DNA from: Isoetes taiwanensis
Lineage: Eukaryota; Streptophyta; Lycopodiopsida; Isoetales; Isoetaceae
Direction: 5' to 3'
DNA: 64,000 nt
NCBI GenBank assembly: GCA_021234155.1
Contig: JAJEKV010000124.1
Location: 1,941,094 to 2,005,093, forward strand
Positions 1-12,527 of the stretch are shown piece by piece. How positions within the stretch are numbered: the first letter of the stretch is position 1; every line of letters begins with the position of its first letter. The position numbers and the translations under genes are program-made. Under the pieces are notes generated by a model. It saw only the letters and a list, made by a program, of their open reading frames with translations, made no database searches and was not told where the DNA came from.

Positions 1-238
1 AACTCAAGAATGGTTATATAAGTTATTGTACTTCCACAGTACCTTATACCCATTGGAACCTCCACGTCCCCATTATTTTAGATCCATTGGAACCTCCACG
101 TTTCCATTATTTTAGATCCCTGCAAAACTCTAGAAGCAGTTATAGATCCGCAGTACGATATATCCTTGCACCTCCGCGGTGCTTTAGTATCTTTCGTACC
201 TCCGCGGTACTACTTGATTGTATCTCCGCGATACAGTA

Positions 239-795
239 TCTTTAGAGGAAATTTGACATCTCATTTCATCCCCATAAGAATCCTCCAATGGAATGGCTAC
301 CCTCTATTAACTGCAATTAATGCAGCACCAACAACTTCATTGCTATTGTTTTTCCCCCATAACTTTTGATCCACTTGTTAAAATGTTGCGGCGTTTGTTG
401 CATTAGATGCGGAATAAAAAGATCTTTCCAATGATATATGGTTATGATGTATTTCAATATGGTCATATGCGTTAACCTTAAAAAAATATGATTTTTTTGC
501 TTATTTCTTATATATTTATATCGTAAAAGATGTATGAATGGTTATCACTAGATAGATCTTGTGAAGACGAACCCATTGCTACAAAAATTTTTTAAATCGG
601 AGTTCTGGATCAAAAGTTATAATGAAAAAATGATACTACAGAAGTTAGTTGCAGCTGCATTAATTACAGGCTGCCACATAATACTGGAATGAGATATACT
701 GGAGCTCTTCTCTTATTGGACAGTTTAAAAAGCTGACATGGAATTTTAAGCATCCCTTAATGGGACAAAATGTGATCTCATTTTTCCTCTAATGG
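239..795. mobile_element. MITE-like element, copy 1
   Basis: About 557 bp, closely similar along its whole length to the element at 21875-22380. It begins near TTTAGAGGAAATTTGACATC and ends near TTTTTCCTCTAATGG, which are diverged inverted repeats of each other. It has no coding capacity. Shared internal landmarks with copy 2 include CCCCATAAGAATCCTCCAAT near the left end and CTGGAGCTCTTCTCTTATTG near the right end. It is inserted inside the retrotransposon internal region. Confidence 0.7.
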
Positions 796-1529
796 ATACC
801 AATCCACCATGGATACACACAAGAAATAAAATTCTTATTCTCTATTCCGCATAAAGAAATTCTACTTACGAACTTTACCCAAAAGTCTGTCCCATAGGAA
901 ACAATTTGAGATTCCGCATCCAAATTTTAGCGTCCATATCCTTGACAGCTTGTCCGCAAAGTTCCTTCCCAATGCATAACACTAGGCAAACCTGCAATTA
1001 AGGTCAAGTGTTAGTATGACTTCCAAAGTCAAATATTTATATCACGGCCAACTGGTCTCTCAAATCACCACGATCTGACTCTGCAATCCCAAGCAAGATG
1101 CTCTTATTTATTCCATAATCCCCAAAGGATCATAGAAATTTCCCCAAGAATCCGAACTCGTTCACAACAAGTCGGTCCACATACTTCGAGCATTCTCCAC
1201 GAAAGCACCGGGCTTTTCTTTTCTCTGCTACTGATGCTCCAGCCTCACTTGCAGCAGTAGTCGTCAAATCCTCCTTACTTGGACACCACGTTCCAAGGAT
1301 TCACCAAGGATTTGCCAGTTCACTCACATACTTGGCCCCCAACACACTTTTTGACGAAGTTCAACCCAACTGTCCTTGCAGCACAAACTTGCAAGATTCT
1401 TGGTGTGTCGCAGCCTTAGAGTATAATAGCACCACTAGTTCCATCTTCTTTGATTCAAATCCAAAGTAAAATTTCAAAGTCTCAGTGATGTTCCCATAGC
1501 CCATAGATTCCATAAGAATCGCAACTTCC

Positions 1530-1541
1530 GCTCTGATACCA
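1530..1541 (-). other. Primer-binding site of LTR retrotransposon
   Basis: On the minus strand the sequence reads TGGTATCAGAGC, complementary to the 3' end of plant initiator methionine tRNA. This is the usual primer site of plant Copia and many Gypsy elements. It sits two bases inside the LTR end. Confidence 0.85.
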
Positions 1542-1543
1542 CT

Positions 1544-2466
1544 TGATACAATTCATTGTTTATGGGAAGCTAAACAACTGAACAACTGCATCTTAATTGT
1601 AGAACAAGATTCGATTATCATATATCACAGACAAATACATTGAGGAGCACGTTTAGCCACCCAACCGGGTCCACAAGGTTATGGCAGTGCAAATGGCTTG
1701 GCAAACAATATCTGGCTACTCCGCATAGACCATGAGCAAAGACAATGTCTGGCTACTCTGCGTAGACCATGAGCAAAGACAATATCTGGCTACTCCGCGT
1801 AGCTCTTGAGCAAGGATTCAATCCATATCTTCCACCCTTTCTACAGCTTGGCGGATGGCCCAATCGAATAACTTTCGATCGCAGGAGTTAGATCCCACGA
1901 ATCCTCGCTCAATGTCCACAAGTTACTGTTCATGGCCCACCCAGTCTTACTGCCCGATGTCGGCCCTCTCCTCTTCCGCTAAGAGATCGATGCCCCTTTA
2001 TATTTTCCCTTGTCTCCTAAGTAAAGAAAGGCAAGCCCTTTTCTCTATAAATATCCCATCGTCCTTTTCTCTTGCCCCCAAAATATCCAACCTTTTTCCC
2101 ATAAATCTCGATGTTGCTTTTTGTATATGCTCTCACGTTCCCTTTTTCCATATAAAAGCAAGCGTAGGCCCTTTTTCAAAAGTTCCCCCCCTTGCCTAAT
2201 ATTAGTCAACACCCTTTTATTAGAAAAGGCCCTTTTGTGTAAAATAGTCCCTTCTTTGTCTCCACGACCCCATCTTCACTTAGCCCATCAATGGACCTTT
2301 ATTGATCACTAACCAATAATTATGCTCATGTCTCATAATAATATCCCTTTGCAACAACTAGAGATATTTACACAACCTTGCCATAGTTCCACAACTTTGC
2401 CATATTTTGCCATGCCCCATAACCCTGGCGCCGTGGACCACTCCCCCGTGCTATGACTCCGTATCA
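1544..2466 (-). repeat. Long terminal repeat of a minus-strand retrotransposon
   Basis: On the minus strand this begins TGATACGGAGTCATAGC and ends CAATGAATTGTATCA, so it is bounded by the short inverted ends TGATAC/GTATCA and is followed after two bases by a methionine-tRNA primer-binding site. The length of 923 bp is normal for a plant LTR. The flanking five bases at 2467-2471 (GTAAG) would be the target duplication, but the other end is outside the window. Open frames on the plus strand here are not considered genes. Confidence 0.8.
1704..1815. repeat. Three tandem 37-bp repeats inside the LTR
   Basis: The block around ATATCTGGCTACTCCGCGTA occurs three times with a spacing of 37 bp (TCTGGC at 1711, 1748 and 1785). 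Small tandem repeats inside an LTR often lie in the U3 region, so these could be enhancer repeats; that role is inference. Confidence 0.7.
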
Positions 2467-2955
2467 GTAAGTGTTCACAATGTTAAAGGAATCTCTATGC
2501 TAAGGAATAGATTTTGAAACTTCTTTTGAAGTTTCTCTTAAGCAAAATGTGTGCAATATAGGCTTAGCATTTTTACCGATGTTATCTATGTGCCTTTAGT
2601 TTTTATTATTATGTATTTGGCCATACAATTCGGTCATGTTAAGAAAATAGAAGAAAGTTGCGGGCCCTCCACCATAGATGGTAGCATGTACGGCTGCTTA
2701 TTGTTGAACTTGACTGTTTCATTTAAACCTTCATTTCTTTTAAACCTTCATCAAGCTAGGGTAAAATCCAAGGGCAAAAAAGGCACTTTAAACTTTAAAA
2801 GGAACAACACTTTTTTGCATTTTCCCCATCTAAAAAAGGCTCTAAATAAAAAAAAGGCACAAAAAGACTTTTGAACTTAAAAAGACGCCACTGCCTTTTG
2901 CCCTTTAGCTAGGTTTAAAAAGATTATGGAGGAGCAAGGACTTATAGAACTTTAA
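2467..2955. other. Unassigned interval
   Basis: No recognisable gene. AT-rich with runs of A towards the right. The open frame across 2551-2874 has no recognisable motif and looks like chance. Confidence 0.4.
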
Positions 2956-2959
2956 CATC

Positions 2960-3830
2960 TTTTTGACACCTAATTTGTAATGATGAAAGAACGCGAAAGA
3001 AGGCTTGTGGCTGCATAAGATAGGTATAGGAAGAAGCGTACTGCAGAGACAACTCAACAGCATGAAGTTCGATTGGAGAAAGACAGAGACAATTACAAGA
3101 GAAGAAAGTTGCTACAGGCGTAGAAACCGATGAACAATGATTGCAACGAATGGCATTAAATGCACAATAAAGACATGATGAAACATGCCAAATAGCCACC
3201 ACAGAAACTAAAGAGGAGAATCGACAAAGATTGGCCAAACATGCCCAACATCGGTGCAAAAAATGAGCTTACTATACTGCAATAGAAACAGAAGAGAAGC
3301 ATCAGCAAAGATTGGATGAACACACACAATATGAACATGAAAGGAGAGCCCACCTATCTACAAACAAAATAGTGTCGACGCTTGGAATCACACAAGTAGA
3401 ACGGCACCACTGCAAATTAAAACGGGAATGTATGCATTGTAGGGCATTGTCATTCAAGGATAATGGTACAAAGTGCTGCCACAATAGACAAAGCCAAGTT
3501 TAAGCCTCTACATCCAATGCTGCATCTAATTCCATTATTACTGAACAACCAACATCCAAAAAGCACTAACTTTTACCAACACATCTTTGCCTACAATAGT
3601 GCTCTTGCATTTGCTTCCTTTGGCGCAAACATCGAGCAATCTGAAGGACGTGGACCATACTGTTTCAATATCTAAGGATAAACCTACCATAGGGTGGGGC
3701 CAGCTTATGCATATATTCTCAACCCGCAACATATTCCCAACTCTACATTCTAGATGCCGACTATGCACATGAAGCACGCGTCCAAAACGCTCGGAATACA
3801 AATTGCTTTAGATATTTTTGTTAAATAAAA
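2960..3830 (+). pseudogene. Helitron RepHel N-terminal remnant
   Basis: Read across frames, this stretch matches the order of motifs upstream of the Rep domain in plant Helitron proteins. First comes an Arg/Glu/Lys-rich segment (about 2985-3380), then a zinc-binding motif reading CMHCRALSFKDNGTKCC (near 3430-3480), then KPLHPML, then NSALAFASFGA (about 3595-3630), then a YHRVGP-like piece. Plant Helitrons have CxxC...CC followed by the phrases YNSALAFAS and HRIG in the same order. Several stops and frame shifts make it non-functional. It ends about 80 bp before a Helitron 3' terminus on the same strand, so the helicase half has been deleted. Confidence 0.7.
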
Positions 3831-3885
3831 GGTTACTGCACACTTTTCTCATTGCAGTCAAAATATTTAGAGACTTCCAACTTAT

Positions 3886-3913
3886 GCCCAGCAACGCTGG
3901 GCACCGTTACTAG
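3886..3913 (+). mobile_element. Helitron 3' terminus (hairpin plus CTAG)
   Basis: A 17-nt hairpin GCCCAGCAACGCTGGGC at 3886-3902 is followed by ACCGTTA and CTAG at 3910-3913, then T. A short GC hairpin just before CTRR, next to a host T, is the defining 3' end of Helitrons. Closely related ends occur on the minus strand at 16590 and 42847. The element extends to the left; I could not place its 5' end. Confidence 0.85.
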
Positions 3914-5847
3914 TGTATTATGATGACATAACATCTTAGAAAAATGCATGTTGAGGATGTGATTATATTGCTTTTAGAGGTCTGCCATGTGAGTTATCAA
4001 AAATATGCTTGTGACAACATGAATAATGTGTGGTTTCATCAGCTAATTTTTAAAGTATGAAATTAGAGTTGTTCTCTAGCATATATTGTCCTTATCCAAT
4101 GAGTGTATTGGGTGCCATTTAAGGTTCAATCGAGAAATTGTTTTCGAACATTGCTTTCACTCAAGGAAGTGACCATGAGTCCTCAATATAATGAAGTGAA
4201 TACCATATTTCGATACCATATTTCAATACAATACTCATATTTCCCTATTTCAATACCATATTTCAATACCATAGTTCTCATACATCATTCTAATAGCATT
4301 CTTAATAGCATTTCATTCTAATAGCATTCTAATAGCATGTCATTCTAATAGCTTTCTAAGCTAGTTCTCAAGTCCAATGGTGTGATGGGAAAAATATTTC
4401 GATTATTCACCTCCTCTGTTGCATAGACCCCGTGATCAATGTGCCATGTTTACCCTGGAAGGTGACCAACTCAACGTGACCAAGGTCCATGGGGGTCCAT
4501 GCAAGCATATGTGGCCTCTAAATGAAACCCTAGACCTATGTCCTCACAAAGGTACAAAGTCGGAAAGGGGTTATATAATTTGGCACAATCAATCGTAAAT
4601 CTACGGATAGGGGCTATATTGTATGTTAGTTCGAAAAACCGTATGGTATGGGTTTTTCTACTCCAAAAAGCCGCATACAGGGGTTTTTTTATGACCCCTC
4701 GATCGCAGATGCCATCTGTCCATATATAGAGGTGCACCCCCCGGGGATTATACGGACAGAATACTGGTGGTTAAAAATAAATACAAGTTACAGTGAAAAG
4801 CATTTGGAAGGAGATAGATTGTAGAGGGATTGCTGAAGGAGCGAATTGCGTGCAGAGCTATGGGAGCGTGTTGGAGTGCAGAAGAAGCAAGCGGGATTCC
4901 AGGTGGGGATCAAGCCTTACACCTGGGGTTTTTCTAGCGTAGCAAAATTGTGTTGATGCAGTAGGATTGTTCTGGAACTTAGCATGGATTTAGAGTTAAA
5001 TTATAAGTGCGTGGACATGAATAAACTTGCATGTTTGTATATGGAAATATTTTATGATTGCATACTGAAAGCTTGCAAAAAAAAAGGTATCACAGATTTG
5101 ATGATTTTTAGGGAGCTGAGCACTTAAACCATGCCAGAAGTAATTGGAATAGCTCAAATTAGAACCGAGAAATGGATTAGGATAAAAGTATGGAAGGAAT
5201 CAGTTAAGACTGTAAAAAGTTTCTCTTGCATGCTGTCGTTTGCATAGCATGAACCTGACAAACTGTAATGATCAGAAATCATGAAAAGTTATGTGAAATG
5301 GATCGGTTTGGGCCTTGGGAAGGCCGAAATGGAGAAAGAATGAAAAATTAGGAGGATTGAAGCAAGAATTGGTTGTGGATAATATGATTTTGATGTCCAA
5401 GAACCGACCTGAAACCACCTGATTCGCATCGCAGATAGGCCGAAATGATCCAAGAAGCCTTGAGAAGGCAAAATCGGGAAGCTTCATGGGCTTCCCATGA
5501 TGATTTGATGGCCTGGAGGCTAGATCCGGCAGCTGCAGGCCGAGGTCGCGCTCCTGTAAACGTACGCCAGGGTTAATAAAAAAACAGACAAAAAAAGTTA
5601 ACATTTAGTTTTAGTTAGTAGGCTAAGGTAATAATAACATAAGGTTAATAATTAAAGCTAAGGCTATAGGTTAAATTAATACTTTTTAAGGGTTAGTTGG
5701 AACAAGGAGTTGGGCTCGAAATTTATCTAAGATTGAGGCCTAAGTAAGAAGGAGTTTATGCTAATGGATATACGTAATTTACGATTACGACATGAGTAGT
5801 CTTACAAGTTAGCTAGCTATATATTTAACCTTTGGAATTAGTTAAAT

Positions 5848-5850
<3 letters not shown>
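3914..5850. other. Unassigned interval with short AT-rich direct repeats
   Basis: No gene recognised. 4200-4345 holds many copies of CAATACCATATTT and TCTAATAGCAT. Around 4500-4740 a GC-richer stretch contains a TATATAG sequence and could be promoter-like or LTR-derived, but nothing confirms it. Confidence 0.35.
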
Positions 5851-5878
<28 letters not shown>

Positions 5879-5900
5879 AAGAAGAAGAAGAAGAAGAAGA
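5851..5900. repeat. (GAA)n microsatellite
   Basis: About 17 uninterrupted GAA units. Simple-sequence repeat. Confidence 0.95.
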
Positions 5901-7110
5901 GATTTTAACGTCACGCCACAAGGCAGCATCCTATCGGACATGTGACACTTTACAACACACCCAGATGGGTCCTGCCCCCACCACTTTACATTGCTGAAGT
6001 GGGTCCTTCCCCCACCAACACAAGGCACAAGTGTTATGTATGGAGGAAGTTGGTAATGGAAGCATAACGATAGTTGAATACTATAGATTAAACATCATTG
6101 AAGTCTTAAATATAGGTAGTAACCTTGTTGTTAGTGAATCTTGGAAAGAAGTAGACGTTTATCTTTTATTTAATGGTGATGGTTGCATATTGCATTATTG
6201 AGGCTATCATAATTATTGAGTCATGGTTGAACTTTTCCTTGTTACATAGAGTGTGTATGGAATTAACTTGATGTTGAGCTTGTTAAGGCATGTGTTATGA
6301 TGATAGTGAATTGTAAGTAATTATCTATGATGTAATTCTTTGATATAGACCTCTGGGGCCGGAGTCTAGGTGCGATGGTCTAGACTCGCGGTTATTACAC
6401 AGTGCTATGTAAATGGAATTATTTGAACATCGGGCGTTGGTACCGTATGGTACAACGTCATGCACAGTTAAGTGGTCCTCCAATGTTGGACGCAGCGTGG
6501 ATGGGTGTGTATACACGTGGTTACCCCGCCTCTATGTCACTGGCCTGATCAGCTGAGTCGACCTTGCTCAGACCCAGAGGAATATTGGTTGCAATGTTGA
6601 TGCTATGATTGCTCGGTTATTGTATATGTGTTTTTATTGTTGGAATTAAGTTGCAATGGTCATGCTGGGCATACTTATGCATTGTGGTTATGCTTGTTGG
6701 ACTAGTAACTCAGATTGCAGGGGCGAGGCTATGGTAAGACTAGTTTATTGTTTAAGGTTAATGTTTTGTGGTTATTGATGATGCTAGATACGTCCTAGAT
6801 CCCCACTTAGTCCGTGTGACTAACCCCGTGGTTAATGGTGTAAGCAGAGGTGCGAGATCTTGTAGGAAAAGTAGCCAAAGCTCTTGAAGGCTTAGAGTAG
6901 AAGTGTGTGGATTGCTATACAATATATCTGATTAATATTACCATTATTATTATGGATCGGCTTGAAGCTATAATTATTTAAAAACTTTGGTTGTTTCGTG
7001 GAGTTTTTGCAGAGCAATGGCAAATAGTATAGTTTTGGGACCTTAGAGCATGTATAAAGATTAAATTCTTTACCTAAGTATGCATGTAATGATTTCCTGA
7101 GTTCCAAAGG
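5901..7110. other. Unassigned interval
   Basis: No gene recognised. 6340-6560 is locally GC-richer and LTR-like in character, but no terminal repeats or primer site were found. Confidence 0.3.
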
Positions 7111-8470
7111 TTTTTTTTTTTTTTTTTTGAAGAATATAGGAATATATTAAACCACTAGAATGCGATCAGGTACAATGATAAGTATGGTGCTAAGAAATGA
7201 AGTGCCCATCATGATTCACAATCTGTAGGAATGTCGAACAAATTTCCCGCTTAACTGTGCCAGACAAGCTTGAGACTTGATAAGCCTGCCACAACTTATG
7301 CCTCAAGATCGGAACCAACCGAAAAGGGCTAAGCACTGCATTCTGAAAGACCTTCGCTCTCCGTCTTTTCCAAATCAACCACAGAAGCCAAGCTCTGCAT
7401 AAATGGAACGCCTTTTTGCTTGGCCAGCGCCAACTGCTAGGAAAGACTCCCAAGAGAATCTTCTGATTGCACAGTGAAAACCCAAAGAGGGCTCTCACCC
7501 AGGACCAAGCTGCCCCTACCTCTGTGCATAGGACAAAGCAGTGCTCAATGGTCTCTCGACGCCTCCCACATAAAGGGCATGTTTCCGCTACCTGAGGCTT
7601 GAACCTATGGACTCGGACATTCACCCTGAGGCTACGGTGCAAGATCTGCCACAAAAGGGTACGGATTTTAGGAGGAGGCAATGTATTCCACGCCCACTTT
7701 CACATGGCGGGCCACTTACTCCCCGGAAGCTTAAGCGACCACTTATCCGGCGGGCGACAACGTGTCTGGCGCGCTAGAAGCCCATAAGCCGATGCTACAA
7801 ACCGAGATGCATCAAGTCCACTATCACGACCAAACGCGATTGACTTGAGAAGACAACCTGCAATGGAATAGCATTAGCAATTACGCCCAATCCGTATGTC
7901 CCACCGGAAGGCCAAATCGTTCCTAAAAACTCCCACGGCGGCTAGATGACCCTCCCAATACCAGTCACGGATGGATGTTACCCCTGCAGCAATCCATCGG
8001 CCCTGAGTAGTTGGGTGTAGGGAAGAGGCCAAGGGAGATCACGAATCCAAGGGTACCCGTGAGAAAGGGCGATGAGGCTACCATACACCTGCTAGGGTCC
8101 AATGAAAAGAGAACCTTGACCACCTTCCGGCCCTTGGAGACCCTTAAGAAAAGGCGGCATGAGGGAATTGCCGCAAAATCCATAACAGAGCCCATGGCAA
8201 GCGAGCGCAATTGGCGGCTTTCTAAACACAATAGAGTGGCGAAGCGACTGTGCCAATAGAGCCAAACCTGGGGATTGTTGCTCCTGCAACAACTGCCAAA
8301 TGAATTTCGACACCAGGACCTTCGTGTGCAGCGACACATCAAGCATACCTAAAGCCCCCGCTCCCTTCTGGGATGCACACACTTCCACCATGCGACCTTC
8401 ACTGTAGCCCCCTCCTCATTTCCTCCCCAAACAAAATTGCGAATGGTGTCATCCAACTCCTTAACCACAC
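7111..8470 (-). pseudogene. LINE 3' half: reverse-transcriptase C-terminal region with zinc-binding domain
   Basis: Minus strand. The best piece is 7190-7681, which contains the zf-RVT zinc-binding region of plant L1-type LINEs: PPKIRTLLWQILHRSL followed by CPLCGRRRETIEHCFVLC (CxxC...HxxxxC), then a tail with LLWLIWKRRRAKVF. Upstream (7965-8391) another frame gives GALGMLDVSLHTKVLVSKFI, typical of the region between palm and zinc finger. Frames change several times. A run of 18 T at 7111-7128 is the poly(A) tail seen from the other strand. The 5' part is missing because the sequence runs into the tandem array near 8470. The element at 54822-56380 is the same family. Confidence 0.85.
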
Positions 8471-8475
8471 TTTCT

Positions 8476-11400
8476 CAATTCCTGAAACCATAGACCATAT
8501 GTCCCTAAAACAATTGAATGGGCTCACTGGATATATTGGTTGAAGTAGCCTTATGAGGACATTGAGTTATTTTAGTAGAGAGTCGAGCCCCCGTATTTCA
8601 TATTCTAACTTCTTAGGCAAGGCCATATAGAGGTTCGATATTCCGTCAAAACCTTAGGCGAAATCGTATTTCATATTTCAAAATCATAGGCGCCTCCAAT
8701 TATAAATGACTATAAGCGAAACGAGAGAAGCTCACAGGCCCCAACATATGATCTTCGATGATTGTGGCAGTTCAGGGTGCACCTAAAACAAGGGGTTCAG
8801 AATATGTAGAAAAATAACAGGGGGTTCCTAAAACAACTGAATGGGTTGTTATTAAAAAAAACATAGATTCAAGATAAAAAATAATCACACTAGCTCACTG
8901 GGTACATTGGTTAAATTAGTCTTATTAGGACATTGAGTAATTTTGGTAGAGGTTCGAGCCTTCGTATTTCATATTCTAAATCTTAGTCAAAGTTGTATAG
9001 AGGTTCGATGTTTTCTCAAAACCATAGGCGAAATCGTATTTTGTATTTCAAAATCATAGGCGCCTCCAATCATAAATGACTATAAGCGAAAAGAGAGGTG
9101 CCCAGGGGCCCCGACATACGATCTGGGTCATAGGATCGACGAATCCGACGACTGTGGTAGTCCAGGGTGCACCTCGTTTAGAATATGTAACAAAGTAACA
9201 GGGGGTTCCAGGGGGATTTGATATGGATGTAAAAATAATAATTCCTGAAACTATAGACCATATATTCCTAAAACAACTGAATGGATGGGTTGTTATAAAA
9301 AAATATATAGATTCAAGATAAAAAATAATCAAATTAGCTCACTGGGTACATTGGTTAAAGTAGTCTTATTAGAACATTGAGTGATTTTGGTGGAGGTTCG
9401 AGCCCCCGTATTTTTTACATTCTAAAATCTTAGTCAAAGTCGTATAGAGGTTCGATATTTCCTCAAAACCTTAGGCGAAATTGTATTTCATATTTCAAAA
9501 TCATAGGCGCCTCCAATCATAAATGACTATAAGTGAAACGAGAGGTGCCCGAGGCCCCTACATACGATCTGGGTCGTAGGATTGACGAATCCGACGACTG
9601 TGGTAGTCCTGGGTGAACCTCGTTTAGAATATGTAGCAAAGTAATATGTAGCAAAGTAACAGGGGGCCAGGGGGATTTGATATGGATGTAAAAATAACAA
9701 TTCCTGAAACTATAGACCATATATTCCTAAAACAACTGAATGGGTTGTTATAAAAAAATATATCGATTCAAGATAAAAAAAAAAAATTACATTAGCTCAT
9801 TGGGTACATTGGTTAAAGTAGTCTTATTAGGACATTGAGTGATTTTGGTAGAGGTTCGAGCCCCCGTATTTTATATTTTAAAATCTTAGTCAAAGCCGTA
9901 TAGAGGTTCGATATTTCCTCAAAACCTTAGGCGAAATTGTATTTCATATTTCAAAATCATAGACGCCTCCAATCATAAATGACTATAAGCGAAATGAAAG
10001 GTGCCCATGGGCCCAACATGCGATCTGGGTCGTAGGATCGACGAATCCGACGACTGTGGTAGTCCAGGGTGCACCTCGTTTAGAATATATAGCAAAGTAA
10101 TAGGGGGTTCCAGAGGGATTTGATATGGATGTAAAAATAACAATTCCTGAAACTATAGACCATATATTCCTAAAACAACTGAATGGATTGTTATAAAAAA
10201 ATAAGATAAAAAATAATCACATTGGTTCAAGATAAAAAATAATCACATTAGCTCATTGGGTACATTGGTTAAAGTAGTCTTATTAGGACATTGAGTGATT
10301 TTGGTAGAGGCTTGAGCCCCCGTATTTTACATTCTAAAATCTTAGTCAAAGTCGTATAGAGGTTCGATATTTCCTCAAAACCTTAGGCGAAATTGTATTT
10401 CATATTTCAAAATCATAGGCGCCTCCAATCCTAAATGACTATAAGCGAAATGACAGGTGCCCAGGGGCTCCAACATACGATCTGGGTCGTAGGATCGACG
10501 AATCCGATGACTGTGGTAGTCCAGGGTGCATCTCGTTTAGAATATATAGCAAAGTAATAGGGGGTTCCAGGGGGATTTGATATGGATGTAAAAAATAACA
10601 ATTCCTGAAACTATAGATCATATATTCCTAAAACAACTGAATGGATTGTTATAAAAAAATATAGATTCAAGATAAAAAATAATCACATTAGCTCATTGGG
10701 TATATTGGTTAAAGTAGTCTTATTAGGACATTGAGTGATTTTGGTAGAGGCTCGAGCCCCCGTATTTTACATTCTAAAATCTTAGTCAAAGTCGTATAGC
10801 GGTTCGATATTTCCTCAAAACCTTAGGCGAAATTGTATTTTATATTTCAAAATCATAGGTGCCTCCAATCCTAAATGACTATAAGCGAAATGAGAGGTGC
10901 CCAGGGGCTCCAATATACGATCTGGGTCGTAGAATCGACGAATCCGAGGACTGTGGTAGTCCAGGTGCATCTCGTTTAGAATATATAGCAAAGTAATAGG
11001 GGGTTCCAGGGGGATTTGATATGGATGTAAAAAATAACAATTCCTGAAACTATAGACCATATATTTCTAAAACAACTGAATGGATTGTTATAAAAAAATA
11101 TAGATTCAAGATAAAAAATAATCACATTAGCTCATTGGGTATATTGGTTAAAGTAGTCTTATTAAGACATTAGTGATTTTGGTAGAGGCTCGAGCCCCCG
11201 TATTTTACATTCTAAAATCTTAGTCAAAGTCGTATAGCGGTTCGATATTTCCTCAAAACCTCAGGCGAAATTGTATTTCATATTTCAAAATCATAGGCGC
11301 CTCCAATCCTAAATGACTATAAGCGAAATGAGAGGTGCCCAGGGGCTCCAATATACGATCTGGGTCGTAGGATCGACGAATCCGACGACTGTGGTAGTCC

Positions 11401-12527
11401 AGGGTGCACTTCGTTTAGAATATGTAGCAAAGTAACAGTGGGTTCCAGGGGGATTTGATATGGATGTAAAAATAACAATTCTTGAAACTATAGACCATAT
11501 ATTCCTAAAACAACTGAATGGGTTGTTATAAAAAATATATCGATTCAAGATAAAAAATAATCACATTAGCTCATTGGGTACATTGGTTAAAGTAGTCTTA
11601 TTAGGATATTGAGTGATTTTGGTAGAGGTTCGGGCCCCCGTATTTTATATTTTAAAATCTTAGTCAAAGTCGTATAGAGGTTCGATATTTCCTCAAAACC
11701 TTAGGCGAAATTGTATTTCATATTTCAAAATCATAGGCGCCTAGCGAAATGGGAGGTGTCCAGGGGCCCCAACATACGATCTGGGTCATAGGATCGACGA
11801 ATCCGACGATTGTGGTAGTCCAGGGTGCACCTCGTTTAGAATATGTAGCAAAGTAACAGGGGTTCCAGGGGGATTTGAAATGGATGTAAAAATAACAATT
11901 CCAAAAACTATAGACCATATATTCCTAAAACAACTGAATGGATTGTTATAAGAAAAAATATAGATTCAAGATAAAAAATAATCACATTAGCTCATTGGGT
12001 ACATTGGTTAAAGTAGTCTTATTAGGACATTGAGTGATTTTGGTAGAGGTTCGAGCCCCCGTATTTTAATTCTAAAATCTTAGCCAAAGTCGTATAGAGA
12101 TTCGATATTTCCTCAAAACCTTAGACGAAATTGTATTTAATATTTCAAAATCATAGGTGCCTCCAATCATAAATGACTATAAGCGAAATGAGAGGTGCCC
12201 AGGGGCCCCAACATACGATCTGGATCGTAGGATCGACGAATCCGACGACTATGGTAGTCTAGGGTGCACCTCGTTTAGAATATGTAGCAAAGTAACATGG
12301 GGTTCCAGGGGGATTTGATATGGATGTAAAAATAACAATTCCTGAAACTATAGACCATATATTCCTAAAACAACTGAATGTGTTGTTATAAAAAAATATA
12401 TAGATTCAAGATAAAAAATAATCACATTAGCTCATTAGTTACATTGGTTAAAGTAGTCTTATTAGGACATTGAGTGATTTTGGTAGAGATTTTATATTCT
12501 AAAATCTTAGTTAAAGCCGTATTCCTT
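8476..12527. repeat. Tandem array of ~440-bp units with tRNA-type pol III promoter boxes (part 1)
   Basis: About nine head-to-tail units of roughly 420-460 bp. The landmark CCTAAAACAACTGAA recurs near 8502, 8830, 9267, 9726, 10170, 10628, 11068, 11503, 11925 and 12362. Each unit contains TTAGCTCATTGGGTA, which fits a tRNA A box, and about 60 bp later GGTTCGAGCCCCC, which fits a B box (GGTTCGANNCC). A tRNA-like head joined to an unrelated body is the structure of a SINE, but SINEs are normally dispersed rather than tandem. The small minus-strand open frames in each unit are repeated copies of the same chance frame and are not called as genes. Confidence 0.85.

Larger units (their letters stand above)
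1..1543 (-). mobile_element. Internal region of a minus-strand LTR retrotransposon (partial, decayed)
   Basis: This stretch lies downstream (on the minus strand) of an LTR and primer-binding site, so it should be the leader and start of gag. No long open frame is visible on the minus strand; short pieces follow the binding site and then stop. A MITE is nested at about 239-795. The first 240 bases contain several variants of a CTCCGCGGTAC-type motif and two copies of a block containing TTGGAACCTCCACGT. The rest of the element lies beyond the left edge of the window. The assignment rests on position relative to the LTR, not on coding similarity. Confidence 0.5.

Noticed and set aside
9054-11918. 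Family of minus-strand ORFs reading SFRNCYF...
   Set aside because: They are the same chance frame repeated in each array unit, with no motif and variable ends.
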